Source of the DNA: Beijerinckiaceae bacterium
GTDB lineage: Bacteria > Pseudomonadota > Alphaproteobacteria > Rhizobiales > Beijerinckiaceae
Length of the DNA: 64,000 nt
Reading direction: 5' to 3'
Assembly (NCBI GenBank): GCA_024304885.1
Contig: JALJOM010000008.1
Location: forward strand, 372,001-436,000
Of this stretch, positions 53,312 to 62,887 are shown piece after piece (the stretch's first letter is position 1; every line of letters starts with the position of its first letter). The translations under genes were made by a program, and so were the position numbers. The notes under the pieces were generated by a model. It worked only from the letters and a program-made list of their open reading frames with translations. It searched no databases and was not told the origin of the DNA.

Positions 53312-55311
53312 GCCCCGGCCTGCTTCCAGCCTTCGTAGCCGCCGTCGAGGCTATAGACCTTGGTGAAGCGGAAGTCGGCGAAGGTCTGGGCGTAAACCTG
53401 GCTCGCATTGCCGTGATAGCAATAGATCAGGACCGGCGTGGTCTTCGGCGTCCCGGACAGGAAGTTGAAGATATTGGCCTCGGTGACGTGCTCGGCCCCC
53501 TCAATATGGCCGCTCTCGTAGGAGCCCGGGTCGCGCATGTCGAGGACGAGCGCCTCGCCGCTCTTCATGAGCTCGCGGGCGAAATCGACACCCACCCTCT
53601 CGAATGTCGCTTGCTCGGCCATGCCTGAGCTTCCTTTCGTCGATTTCCCCGAGTCCGGCTCGGGGTGCTGGGCTTCGGTTTGCGGAAGAGCGCGGTCCCC
53701 GTAAGGAGGCAACGTCGTGATGCGCGTATCGACGGGAGCGACGCCCACGGTGAAGTGATAGAGCGAGGCGAAGGACGCGTCCTCGAGCCCCAGGATCTCG
53801 TGCATGGACTCGTCGAAATAGCAGCCGATCCCGGTGCCGCGGAACCCCAGCGTCTCGGCCTCGAGATAGAGGACATGGCCGAGCAGCCCGGCCTCCCAAT
53901 GCAGCTGCTTGTAGCGCCAGGGCTCGGCGCGCACCAAAGGCTCGAATTCCGCGATCATGCCGAGCGCGAAGCAGCTGTCGGAGGCGATCGCCTGATGGCA
54001 GTGGAGCACGCGCGCGACCTTGGTGCAATCGGCGGCGACGAGCCGGTAGAAGTCGAGCTGCGGAGGAACGTGCTCGGGGCGCTGCCAGAGAAGGTCGTTC
54101 CGGGTCGCTTGCCGCAGCCGCATCTCCACGTCCGGGTTGCGCAAGAGGATGTAGAGGCCGGGCTCCAGGCCGTCGACCCGATGGATGAAGAAGACGGGAT
54201 GGATCCGCGGCACGTAGGTCCACACGTCCCAGGGCGCGACGTTACGGGCGAGCAGGCGGTCGATCATGTGATAGAAGGCGCCGCTGCCCATGCGGCCGCG
54301 GCGGTCGAAGCCTTGGGCGCTGCGCCGGTTCAAGATCACGCTCGCGGCGCGTTCGGAGGAGCCGAGGCCGATCGGCGGGAAATTGCCCCGATAGCGCGGC
54401 TCCGCGACGCTCCTCGTCTTGCGCGTCGCCGCCGAAGCCTCGTCGATCACCGGCCATTTGTACATCTTGCGCCGGTCGAGGAGATTGGCCTCGCCGACCC
54501 ATCCGCCGAGGCTCTCGATCGAGAGCCCATGACCCGCCTCACCGAGGGAAGCGGCAATCGGCTCGGGCAGGATCCGCAGCAGCAGATCCGGTGCCTCGCG
54601 CTCGGCGCCGCCGGGAAAGTCGGCGTCGCGGTCGAGACCGAGAAGGCCCGCGATGTCGCGGCTCGTCGCAGCTTCCGCCATGCGCGCGGTCCAGCCGAGG
54701 ACGCCCGCCGCATAGCGGAGCGCCCCGATCGCATGGCCGACATCGAGCTGGCAATAGCGGAACGCGCGCTCGCCGTATTTCCAGGCCTCGCGCCAGTGGA
54801 TCGACGTGAGGCCGATCCACATGCCGGGTGCGGCGGCCGCGATCTTGTCGGAAACCCCACAGCGCCGCTCGAGGCTGTGGTCGCGGCTCACGTAATGATA
54901 GACGCCGTCCTCGAGGCCCTCGACCCCGCGGCTCACGACATAAGCCTCTGTCGGGTGGAGATTGCCGCTCGACGGCGTGCAGCGCAGTGCCCAGCGGTCC
55001 GGGCCGTATTCCTTCCAGGCCGCGAGCGCCAGGGAGAGCTGGAGCAGCACGCCGACCGACGACAGGTCGAGCGGGGCGGGCGCTGCGACGCGGCCAGCGT
55101 AGATCTCCGAGAACGGTGTCGCGACCTCGTCCGCCGCGAGCGGCAGGAGAACACGCGGCGCGCCCGCAAACTCGCGAAAAGGGTTCGGTTGCTCGGACCA
55201 GTCGAGGGTCTCGGGGCCGGCCGCATAGCGCTCGAGCCTGTGCCGGGTGCGCTGGTGATAGGCGAGAATGACCTCGGCCGCGTTCGCCGCGGGATCGGGC
55301 ACGGCGGTCAT
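53308..55311 (-). CDS. SagB/ThcOx-type flavin dehydrogenase fused to a rhodanese domain
   Basis: A 667-residue in-frame fusion. Residues about 1-560 are two tandem nitroreductase-like halves of the SagB/ThcOx kind, FMN enzymes (CTPSSGNLHPTEAYVV in the first half; ILNRRSAQGFDR, HWEAGLLGHVLYLEAETLGFRGTG in the second). Residues about 563-667 are a rhodanese (LVLDMRDPGSYESGHIEGA, active loop CYHGNAS), a sulfur-transfer module. A good ribosome site precedes Met at 53622, so the rhodanese could also be made alone (104 residues). ATGA overlaps link it to the genes on both sides. Identity of the substrate is unknown. Confidence 0.82.
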   Translation of the reverse strand: MTAVPDPAANAAEVILAYHQRTRHRLERYAAGPETLDWSEQPNPFREFAGAPRVLLPLAADEVATPFSEIYAGRVAAPAPLDLSSVGVLLQLSLALAAWKEYGPDRWALRCTPSSGNLHPTEAYVVSRGVEGLEDGVYHYVSRDHSLERRCGVSDKIAAAAPGMWIGLTSIHWREAWKYGERAFRYCQLDVGHAIGALRYAAGVLGWTARMAEAATSRDIAGLLGLDRDADFPGGAEREAPDLLLRILPEPIAASLGEAGHGLSIESLGGWVGEANLLDRRKMYKWPVIDEASAATRKTRSVAEPRYRGNFPPIGLGSSERAASVILNRRSAQGFDRRGRMGSGAFYHMIDRLLARNVAPWDVWTYVPRIHPVFFIHRVDGLEPGLYILLRNPDVEMRLRQATRNDLLWQRPEHVPPQLDFYRLVAADCTKVARVLHCHQAIASDSCFALGMIAEFEPLVRAEPWRYKQLHWEAGLLGHVLYLEAETLGFRGTGIGCYFDESMHEILGLEDASFASLYHFTVGVAPVDTRITTLPPYGDRALPQTEAQHPEPDSGKSTKGSSGMAEQATFERVGVDFARELMKSGEALVLDMRDPGSYESGHIEGAEHVTEANIFNFLSGTPKTTPVLIYCYHGNASQVYAQTFADFRFTKVYSLDGGYEGWKQAGA
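53630..53637 (-). promoter_or_regulatory. Internal ribosome-binding site before the rhodanese domain
   Basis: On the minus strand AAAGGAAG sits 7 bases before an in-frame ATG (53622) inside the fusion gene. The spacing and strength equal those of normal starts in this window, so a separate rhodanese product is likely in addition to the full-length protein. Confidence 0.6.
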
Positions 55312-55745
55312 TCCGGGCGCTCCTTGTCGGGGCAGGGGCTCGCAGCGGCCGGCCTCCGGCATGTTTCGAGGTCGCGAGCCTCGGCGGCGCCTTCGGCCAG
55401 GCCGATCCAAGCGTCGATCGCGGATTGGTCGAAGCCGACGACGCGGCGGCCCTCGGCCTCGATCAAGGGCCGCCGGATCAGGATCGGATCGGCGACCAGG
55501 AGGGCGATGGCCTCGTCCGCGCCGAGACGGGCCGGATCGACCTCCCCGCTCTTGACCCGCGGTGCCGCCTTGTTGAACCATTCGGTCACGGGCAGCTCGC
55601 CGAAATAGCTGCGCAGGGTCTCGCTCGTCCAGACCTCCTGGAGGAGGCTACGGACCTCGAGCCGGTGCCCGGCTTTTTCGAGAAGCAGCTTCTGCCGCGC
55701 ATTGCTGGCGCAGCCGGGCTTCTCGTAGAAGATCACGTCGGCCAT
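55308..55745 (-). CDS. Nitrogenase-associated ArsC/Spx-like protein (NifO type)
   Basis: A 145-residue thioredoxin-fold protein of the ArsC/Spx family. The active-site region is YEKPGCASNARQKLLLEKAGH, with a single Cys at the ArsC position, and the C-terminal signature SGEVDPARLGADEAIALLV...LIRRPLIEAEGRRVVGFD is that of the nitrogenase-associated NifO subgroup. NifO in Azotobacter affects molybdenum use in nitrogenase; the function here is inferred. Its stop overlaps the SagB-rhodanese start (ATGA). GGGAAGGG precedes the ATG. Confidence 0.82.
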   Translation of the reverse strand: MADVIFYEKPGCASNARQKLLLEKAGHRLEVRSLLQEVWTSETLRSYFGELPVTEWFNKAAPRVKSGEVDPARLGADEAIALLVADPILIRRPLIEAEGRRVVGFDQSAIDAWIGLAEGAAEARDLETCRRPAAASPCPDKERPE

Positions 55746-55791
55746 CGGCCCTTCCCGTCTCGTTTCGGTAGATCCGAGTGCCGAGGCCGGC

Positions 55792-56256
55792 TCAGCCGAA
55801 ATTGAAGTCGCCGAGCTGGACGAACTCGCTCTTCAGCCGGCCGAGCAGCATATCGACCTTGCGCCGGACCACCTCGACGGTGAGGGGCTTCGTCAGGATC
55901 CCGTGCGCGCCGCCGCCCTTGGCGAGAGCGGCCTTGACGAGCGGATTGTCGCCGTTGTCGGCACAGACGACGATCTTGGCCGCCGGGAACTTGGCGGAAA
56001 TCTCCTGCAGCACCTCGAGCCCCTTGGCTTCGACGATGTTCACGCCGACGATCAGGAGGTGCGGAACCGACCGCTCCGTCTTGCCGTAGACCACCTTCTC
56101 CGACGCCTCGAAAGCCTCCTCGACGCTCGCGAACTCGTGGGTCTCGTTGTGATCCTCCAGCATGAATTGGAGGATCGACCCGGTGATTCCGTCGTTGTCG
56201 ATGATGAAGACGCGCTTGTTGTCGACCCTGCTGTCATTATCGACGCCGATCTGCAT
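55792..56256 (-). CDS. Response-regulator-like protein with degenerate receiver
   Basis: A 154-residue receiver-fold protein. The acidic pocket is present (RVFIIDNDG, Asp20 and Asp22) and the C-terminal Lys is kept in GILTKPLT (Lys123), but the phosphorylated Asp that should end the third strand is Gly71 (LLIVGVNIVEAKGLEVL). It therefore cannot be phosphorylated in the usual way and is probably a signalling or scaffold pseudo-receiver. No output domain. ATG 56256 follows GAGAGG. It is the first gene of the minus-strand nif-associated set, divergent from nifH, with a candidate sigma-54 promoter. Confidence 0.85.
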   Translation of the reverse strand: MQIGVDNDSRVDNKRVFIIDNDGITGSILQFMLEDHNETHEFASVEEAFEASEKVVYGKTERSVPHLLIVGVNIVEAKGLEVLQEISAKFPAAKIVVCADNGDNPLVKAALAKGGGAHGILTKPLTVEVVRRKVDMLLGRLKSEFVQLGDFNFG

Positions 56257-56265
56257 GCTGACCTC

Positions 56266-56296
56266 TCTCCTGGTGCACGATTCTCCTGGTGCACGA
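56266..56296. repeat. Two tandem 15-base repeats in the leader of the pseudo-receiver gene
   Basis: TCTCCTGGTGCACGA occurs at 56266-56280 and again at 56282-56296, and a partial third copy (CCTGGTGCTCG) follows. They lie immediately upstream of the ribosome site. Possibly a slippage product or a protein-binding repeat. Confidence 0.7.
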
Positions 56297-56383
56297 TCCC
56301 TGGTGCTCGCGCGGTGCACCGGGGCGCCCGGGGTGCGGCCTTTGCAGGTGAGCCGGCGCGCAGCCATCCGCGCCGGGCTCGAT

Positions 56384-56398
56384 GCAAGTTCCATACCC
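56384..56398 (-). promoter_or_regulatory. Candidate sigma-54 promoter of the pseudo-receiver gene set
   Basis: On the minus strand GGGTATGGAACTTGC gives GG-N10-GC with TTGC at -12 and a pyrimidine-purine-pyrimidine triplet after GG, a relaxed match to TGGCAC-N5-TTGC. It is about 128 bases upstream of the start codon. The two NifA sites are 110-170 bases further upstream, a usual distance. Confidence 0.5.
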
Positions 56399-56506
56399 CT
56401 CTCGGGCGGTCTCGGCTGCTGCGATCCGGAGGCTGCGCGGACGTGCCGCGAGCCGACCGCGGATCGGATCGGCTCGGGCGTCCGAAATCGGGAAGCGGGG
56501 AGTGGC

Positions 56507-56522
56507 TGTTTCCTTCGTGACA
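56507..56522. promoter_or_regulatory. NifA upstream activator site 1
   Basis: TGT-N10-ACA (TGT at 56507-56509, ACA at 56520-56522), the exact consensus for NifA. It lies about 100 bases upstream of the nifH -24/-12 element. Confidence 0.8.
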
Positions 56523-56537
56523 GCTGAAAAGCCGCGA

Positions 56538-56553
56538 TGTCGGAATCGAAACA
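56538..56553. promoter_or_regulatory. NifA upstream activator site 2
   Basis: A second perfect TGT-N10-ACA (TGT at 56538-56540, ACA at 56551-56553), 31 bases from the first site, so about three helical turns away. An AT-rich stretch at about 56580-56600, where IHF could bend the DNA, separates it from the nifH promoter. Confidence 0.8.
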
Positions 56554-56622
56554 CGCTCCAGAGGACCGTCGGCCTCGGCCTAAATCGCGTTATTTCAATG
56601 TCTTGCTGCCAGAGAGAGGGTC

Positions 56623-56637
56623 TGGCACGGCGATTGC
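56623..56637 (+). promoter_or_regulatory. Sigma-54 (-24/-12) promoter of nifH
   Basis: TGGCACGGCGATTGC matches the RpoN consensus TGGCAC-N5-TTGC at every fixed position. Transcription would begin about 12 bases downstream, leaving a leader of roughly 135 bases before the nifH ATG at 56786. Confidence 0.9.
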
Positions 56638-56782
56638 GAGAAAGAGCGCCGGGATACGTCGCCGATACGACGGCACGTGACGTGTCGTGTCCCGCGCCGC
56701 CTCGGCGCGTCGATTCCTCGAGCGAGGGTCGAGCGTCTCGGGTCCCAAGTTGACTGGCAAAACGGCACAAATGGAGAAGTGA

Positions 56783-57658
<876 letters not shown>

Positions 57659-57667
57659 GAATTGCTT

Positions 57668-57693
57668 GCCGGCCCCTCGATGGAGGGGCCGGC
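57668..57693 (+). terminator. nifH-nifD intergenic hairpin
   Basis: GCCGGCCCCTC and GAGGGGCCGGC (with a 4-base loop) form a strong stem in the 69-base gap. With no T-run it is more likely an RNA stabiliser or processing block that raises nifH relative to nifDK than a full terminator. Confidence 0.65.
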
Positions 57694-57727
57694 GTTTGCA
57701 TTGCAGTAACGCCTTCAGGAGATTGGC

Positions 57728-59188
57728 ATGAGCCTATCAGCACCGGAAACAATCGAAGAGATCAAGCAGAGGAACAAGGAGCTCATTGCTGAGGTCCTCG
57801 AAGCTTATCCCGAGAAGAGCAAGAAGAATCGCGCCAAGCACCTCAACCAGTTCCAGCAGGGCGGCAAGGATTGCTCCGTCAAGTCGAACATCAAGTCCGT
57901 CCCCGGCGTGATGACGATTCGCGGCTGCGCCTATGCGGGCTCGAAGGGTGTCGTCTGGGGCCCGATCAAGGACATGATCCACATCAGCCACGGCCCGGTG
58001 GGCTGCGGCCAGTACTCCTGGGCGGCGCGCCGTAACTATTACATCGGCACGACCGGCGTCGACACCTTCGTGACGATGCAATACACCTCGGACTTCCAGG
58101 AGAAGGACATCGTCTTCGGCGGCGACAAGAAGCTCGCGAAGATCATGGACGAGATCATGGAGCTCTTCCCGCTGAATCACGGCGTGACGATTCAGTCGGA
58201 GTGCCCGATCGGCCTCATCGGCGACGACATCGAGGCGGTGTCGAAGCAGAAGTCCAAGGAATACGGCGGCAAGACGATCGTCCCGGTTCGCTGCGAAGGC
58301 TTCCGCGGCGTCTCCCAGTCGCTCGGCCACCATATCGCCAACGACTCGATCCGTGACTGGGTCTTCGACAAGCTCGAAGGCAAGCCCGCCCGCATCGAGC
58401 TCACCCCCTACGACGTCGCCATCATCGGTGACTACAACATCGGCGGCGATGCCTGGTCCTCGCGCATCCTCCTCGAAGAGATGGGTCTGCGCGTGATCGC
58501 TCAATGGTCGGGCGACGGCTCGATCGCCGAGCTCGAGGCGACCCCGAAGGCGAAGCTGAACGTCCTCCACTGCTACCGCTCGATGAACTACATCTCGCGG
58601 CACATGGAAGAGAAGTTCGGCGTGCCGTGGGTCGAGTACAATTTCTTCGGCCCGAGCAAGATCGCGGAGTCGCTGCGCACGATCGCGAGCCATTTCGACG
58701 ATCGCATCAAGGAAAATGCCGAGCGGGTGATCGAGAAGTATCAGCCGCTCTCCGACGCCGTCATCGAGAAGTATCGTCCGCGCCTCCATGGCCGCAAGGT
58801 CATGCTGTTCGTGGGCGGCTTGCGTCCGCGCCACGTCATCGGCGCCTACGAGGATCTCGGCATGGAGGTCGTCGGCACGGGCTACGAGTTCGGCCACAAC
58901 GACGACTATCAGCGCACGACTCACTATGTGAAGGACGGCACGCTGATCTATGACGACGTGACCGGCTACGAGTTCGAGAAGTTCGTCGAGAAGATCCAGC
59001 CCGACCTCGTCGGGTCCGGCATCAAGGAGAAGTACGTCTTCCAGAAGATGGGCGTGCCGTTCCGTCAGATGCACTCGTGGGACTATTCCGGCCCGTACCA
59101 TGGCTATGACGGGTTCGCGATCTTCGCCCGCGACATGGACATGGCGATCAACTCACCGGTGTGGGGCCTCACCAAGGCTCCGTTCTGA
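57728..59188 (+). CDS. nifD: Nitrogenase MoFe protein alpha subunit
   Basis: The 486-residue alpha subunit of dinitrogenase. P-cluster ligands Cys67, Cys93 and Cys159 appear in [19 protein letters not shown] and [11 protein letters not shown]; FeMo-cofactor ligands are Cys282 ([16 protein letters not shown]) and His449 ([17 protein letters not shown]). The substrate-site Val and His of the GSKGVVWGP and EYN regions are typical of Mo-nitrogenase. Located 69 bases after nifH with a hairpin between. Confidence 0.98.
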   Translation: MSLSAPETIEEIKQRNKELIAEVLEAYPEKSKKNRAKHLNQFQQGGKDCSVKSNIKSVPGVMTIRGCAYAGSKGVVWGPIKDMIHISHGPVGCGQYSWAARRNYYIGTTGVDTFVTMQYTSDFQEKDIVFGGDKKLAKIMDEIMELFPLNHGVTIQSECPIGLIGDDIEAVSKQKSKEYGGKTIVPVRCEGFRGVSQSLGHHIANDSIRDWVFDKLEGKPARIELTPYDVAIIGDYNIGGDAWSSRILLEEMGLRVIAQWSGDGSIAELEATPKAKLNVLHCYRSMNYISRHMEEKFGVPWVEYNFFGPSKIAESLRTIASHFDDRIKENAERVIEKYQPLSDAVIEKYRPRLHGRKVMLFVGGLRPRHVIGAYEDLGMEVVGTGYEFGHNDDYQRTTHYVKDGTLIYDDVTGYEFEKFVEKIQPDLVGSGIKEKYVFQKMGVPFRQMHSWDYSGPYHGYDGFAIFARDMDMAINSPVWGLTKAPF

Positions 59189-59197
59189 TCTCCGCCG

Positions 59198-59221
59198 GCC
59201 CTCCCCTCACGAGGGGAGGGC
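59198..59221 (+). terminator. nifD-nifK intergenic hairpin
   Basis: GCCCTCCCCTC and GAGGGGAGGGC with a 2-base centre, a perfect 11-bp stem in the 79-base gap. It lacks a T-run and likely affects mRNA stability within the operon. Confidence 0.65.
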
Positions 59222-59267
59222 TTCCGTCGGGGTGTCGCGAGACCAAGCAACCAAAAGGATAAATTTT

Positions 59268-60830
59268 ATGCCTCAAAACGCCGATCACGTTCTCGACCAC
59301 TTCGACCTATTCCGCCAGCCGGAATATCGTGAGATGCTCGCGAACAAGAAGAAGAACTTCGAGAACCCGGTGGCGGAAGCCGAACTTCAGCGGGTCGTCG
59401 AATGGACCAAGTCCTGGGACTACCGCGAGAAGAATTTCGCGCGTGAAGCTCTGACCGTCAATCCGGCCAAGGCCTGCCAGCCGCTCGGCGCCGTCTTCGC
59501 GGCGGTCGGCTTCGAGGGCACCGTCCCCTTCGTTCACGGATCGCAGGGCTGTGTCGCCTACTACCGCAGCCATTTCTCCCGCCATTTCAAGGAGCCCAGC
59601 TCCTGCGTGTCGTCGTCCATGACCGAGGACGCGGCGGTCTTCGGCGGCCTGAACAACATGGTCGACGGGCTCGCGAACACCTATAACCTCTACAAGCCGC
59701 GGATGATCTCCGTCTCCACGACTTGCATGGCGGAAGTGATCGGCGACGACCTCAACGCCTTCATCAAGACCGCGAAGAGCAAGGGCTCGGTGCCCGAGAA
59801 CTACGATGTTCCGTTCGCTCATACCCCGGCCTTCGTCGGCAGCCACATCACCGGCTACGACAACGTGCTGAAGGGAATCTTCGAGCATTTCTGGGGCGGC
59901 AAGGCCGGCACGGTCGAGAAACTCACCCGCGTGCCGAACGAGAAGATCAACTTCATCGGCGGCTTCGATCCCTATACCGTCGGCAACCTGCGCGAGATCA
60001 AGCGCATCTTCGACATGATGGGCTTCGAGTACACGATCATCGCCGACAACAGCGATGTCTGGGACACGCCGACCGACGGCACGTTCCGCATGTTCGACGG
60101 CGGCACGACGATCGAGCAGATGAACGAGGCGGTTCACGCCAAGGCCACCGTCTCGATGCAGGAATATTGCACCGAGAAGACGCTGCCCTATATCGCCAAC
60201 GAATGGAAGCACGAGACCGTCGCCTTCAATCACCCGATCTCGATCGCGGCGACCGACAAGTTCCTGATGGAAATCTCGCGGCTCACCGGCAAGCCGATCC
60301 CGGATCAGCTCCGGCTCGAGCGCGGACGCCTCGTCGACGCCATCGCCGACTCGGGCGCTCACATCCACGGCAAGAAGTTTGCTCTCTACGGCGACCCCGA
60401 TCTCTGCATCGGCCTGACCGAGTTCTTGCTCGAGTGCGGCGCCGAGCCGACCCACGTCCTTTCGACCAACGGCGGCAAGGCCTGGGCCGAGAAGGTCGAG
60501 GGAATTCTCGCGGCGAGCCCGTTCGGCCAGAACTGTCATGTCTATCCGCTCCGTGATCTGTGGCACATGCGTTCGCTGCTCTTCACCGAGCCGGTCGATT
60601 TCCTCATCGGCAACACCTATGCGAAATATCTCGAGCGTGACACCGGAACGCCGCTGATCCGCATCGGCTTCCCGATCTTCGATCGCCACCATCACCACCG
60701 CTATCCGGTGTGGGGCTATCAGGGCGGCTTGAACGTGCTCGTCTGGATCCTCGATCGCATCTTCGAGGTGATCGATCAAAATACGATCGTCCCTGCGCAC
60801 TCCGACTTCAGCTACGACATCATTCGCTGA
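59268..60830 (+). CDS. nifK: Nitrogenase MoFe protein beta subunit
   Basis: The 520-residue beta subunit, which carries the other half of the P-cluster. The three Cys ligands lie in [32 protein letters not shown] and [16 protein letters not shown] 59268 ([12 protein letters not shown]) follows AAAAGGA at 8 bases; the frame is open back to 59100 but overlaps nif[10 protein letters not shown] and [20 protein letters not shown] are further family marks. Third gene of nifHDK. Confidence 0.98.
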   Translation: MPQNADHVLDHFDLFRQPEYREMLANKKKNFENPVAEAELQRVVEWTKSWDYREKNFAREALTVNPAKACQPLGAVFAAVGFEGTVPFVHGSQGCVAYYRSHFSRHFKEPSSCVSSSMTEDAAVFGGLNNMVDGLANTYNLYKPRMISVSTTCMAEVIGDDLNAFIKTAKSKGSVPENYDVPFAHTPAFVGSHITGYDNVLKGIFEHFWGGKAGTVEKLTRVPNEKINFIGGFDPYTVGNLREIKRIFDMMGFEYTIIADNSDVWDTPTDGTFRMFDGGTTIEQMNEAVHAKATVSMQEYCTEKTLPYIANEWKHETVAFNHPISIAATDKFLMEISRLTGKPIPDQLRLERGRLVDAIADSGAHIHGKKFALYGDPDLCIGLTEFLLECGAEPTHVLSTNGGKAWAEKVEGILAASPFGQNCHVYPLRDLWHMRSLLFTEPVDFLIGNTYAKYLERDTGTPLIRIGFPIFDRHHHHRYPVWGYQGGLNVLVWILDRIFEVIDQNTIVPAHSDFSYDIIR

Positions 60831-60973
60831 GGTAGCGCCAAGAAATTGCGGGGCGGCAGAAGACTGTCGCCCTTCACCAAAGCGGAATGGGGCCGATCGG
60901 CCTGGCCTAGTGGAGGGATGAGCTGATCTCCTGTCCTCGAGACGGTGGATCGATTCTCCTCGTGGAGGTAGAG

Positions 60974-62878
60974 ATGAGCAGCGTCTCGGCGACTATTCAG
61001 AACGTTTTCAACGAACCGGCTTGCCCGAAGAACGCTGCGAAGTCCGAGAAGGAAAGAAAGAAGGGCTGCACCAAGCAGCTGCAGCCCGGCGGCGCCGCCG
61101 GCGGTTGCGCCTTCGACGGCGCCAAGATCGCGCTGCAGCCGATTACGGACGTTGCCCATCTCGTGCACGGCCCGATCGCCTGCGAGGGGAACTCCTGGGA
61201 CAATCGCGGGGCCTATTCTTCGGGCTCGACGCTCTACCGGACGGGGTTCACTACCGACATCAACGAGACGGATGTGGTGTTCGGCGGCGAGAAAAGGCTC
61301 TACAAGGCGATCAAGGAAATCATCGAGAAGTACAATCCGCCGTCGGTCTTCGTCTACCAGACCTGCGTCCCGGCGATGATCGGCGACGACATCGATGCCG
61401 TCTGCAAGGCCGCCACGAAGAAATTCGGTACGCCCATCGTGCCGGTGAACTCTCCTGGTTTTGTCGGACCGAAGAATCTCGGCAACAAGCTCGCCGGAGA
61501 GGCGCTGCTCGCCCACGTGATCGGCACCGAAGAGCCGGACTACACGACGCCCTATGACGTCAACATCATCGGCGAGTACAATCTCGCCGGCGAGATGTGG
61601 CAGGTCGAACCGCTCCTGAAGGAGATCGGCTTCCGAATCCTTTCCTGCATATCGGGCGACGCAAAATATCACGAGGTGGCGCGCGCGCATCGTGCGCGGG
61701 CCACGATGATGGTCTGCTCGAAGGCGATGATCAACATCACCCGCAAGCTCGAGGACCTCTACGGGATTCCCTATTTCGAGGGATCGTTCTACGGCATCGG
61801 CGACATGAGCGACTCGATCCGGCAGCTGGCGCAGCTCTGTATCGATCGCGGTGCGCCGCCGGAATTCATGGATCGGGCGGAGGCGGTGATCGCCCGCGAG
61901 GAGAAGCTCGCCTGGGACGAGATCATGTCCTATCTGCCGCGGCTCAAGGGCAAGAAGGTTCTCCTGATCACCGGCGGCGTCAAGTCCTGGTCGGTGGTGG
62001 CGGCGCTGCAGGAAGTCGGCATGGAGATCGTCGGCACCAGCGTCAAGAAGTCGACGAAGGAAGACAAGGAGCGCATCAAGGAATTGATGGGCGAGGACGC
62101 GCACGCCTTCGACGACATGTCTCCGCGCGAGATGTACAAGATGCTGAGGGACGCGAAGGCCGACATCATGCTGTCCGGCGGTCGCTCTCAGTTCATCGCG
62201 CTCAAGGCCAATATGCCCTGGTTGGACATCAATCAGGAACGCCACCATGCCTATTCGGGCTACAAGGGCATGGTCGATCTCGTGAAGGAGATCGACAAGG
62301 CGCTCTACAACCCGATCTGGAACCAGGTGCGTACCATCGCTCCCTGGTCCAATCCCGCCGACAGCTGGCAGGCCAAGGCGGACGCCGAAGCCGCCCGCGA
62401 GGCCGCCGAGCTCGCCGCGGATCCCGCGAAGGCCGAAGCAAAGCGCCGCGCGAGAAAAATCTGCAACTGCAAGACGATCGATCTCGGCACGATTGAGGAC
62501 GCGATTCTCGCCTCTACGCTCACCACTGTCGAGCAGGTTGTCGAGACGACTCATGCGGGTTCCGGCTGCACGGGCTGTCGTGGCAAGATCGGCGATATTC
62601 TGGCGGATCTTGCCGCGAAGGCCGGTGGTCCGGTCGTCGAGCTGACGCCCGAAGAGGCCGAAGCACGGCGTCGCTCGAAAAAGATCTGCAATTGCAAGGA
62701 AGTCACGTTGGGCACGATCGAGGACGTGGTCAGGGCCGAGCGTCTGACGACGGTCGCGGAAGTCACGGCGGCAACGGACGCGGGTAGCGGCTGCACGGGG
62801 TGCTGCGAAGATATCGAGGAGATCCTGGACGCAATCGTCGCGCCGGCGGAAGAATTGACCGCGATCGCAGCCGAGTGA
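60974..62878 (+). CDS. nifE: NifE with two C-terminal BFD-type [2Fe-2S] domains
   Basis: NifE pairs with NifN as the scaffold where NifB-co matures to FeMo-cofactor. Residues 1-490 are typical NifE (GCAFDGAKIALQPITD, HGPIACEGNSWDNRG, TCVPAMIGDD, HHAYSGYKGMVDL). Residues about 493-545 and 568-622 are two BFD-like domains, each with C-x-C-x32-C-x2-C: Cys497, 499, 532, 535 and Cys572, 574, 607, 610, plus Cys611. Total 634 residues against about 475 in Azotobacter. ATG 60974 follows GGAGG; a GTG at 60962 is possible. nifN starts 9 bases later. Confidence 0.94.
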   Translation: MSSVSATIQNVFNEPACPKNAAKSEKERKKGCTKQLQPGGAAGGCAFDGAKIALQPITDVAHLVHGPIACEGNSWDNRGAYSSGSTLYRTGFTTDINETDVVFGGEKRLYKAIKEIIEKYNPPSVFVYQTCVPAMIGDDIDAVCKAATKKFGTPIVPVNSPGFVGPKNLGNKLAGEALLAHVIGTEEPDYTTPYDVNIIGEYNLAGEMWQVEPLLKEIGFRILSCISGDAKYHEVARAHRARATMMVCSKAMINITRKLEDLYGIPYFEGSFYGIGDMSDSIRQLAQLCIDRGAPPEFMDRAEAVIAREEKLAWDEIMSYLPRLKGKKVLLITGGVKSWSVVAALQEVGMEIVGTSVKKSTKEDKERIKELMGEDAHAFDDMSPREMYKMLRDAKADIMLSGGRSQFIALKANMPWLDINQERHHAYSGYKGMVDLVKEIDKALYNPIWNQVRTIAPWSNPADSWQAKADAEAAREAAELAADPAKAEAKRRARKICNCKTIDLGTIEDAILASTLTTVEQVVETTHAGSGCTGCRGKIGDILADLAAKAGGPVVELTPEEAEARRRSKKICNCKEVTLGTIEDVVRAERLTTVAEVTAATDAGSGCTGCCEDIEEILDAIVAPAEELTAIAAE

Positions 62879-62887
62879 GGTGGAGCC

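Noticed and set aside
60831-60973. Search for a sigma-54 promoter in front of nifE
   Set aside because: No GG-N10-GC element with a TTGC -12 box was seen; nifE is probably read from the nifH promoter.
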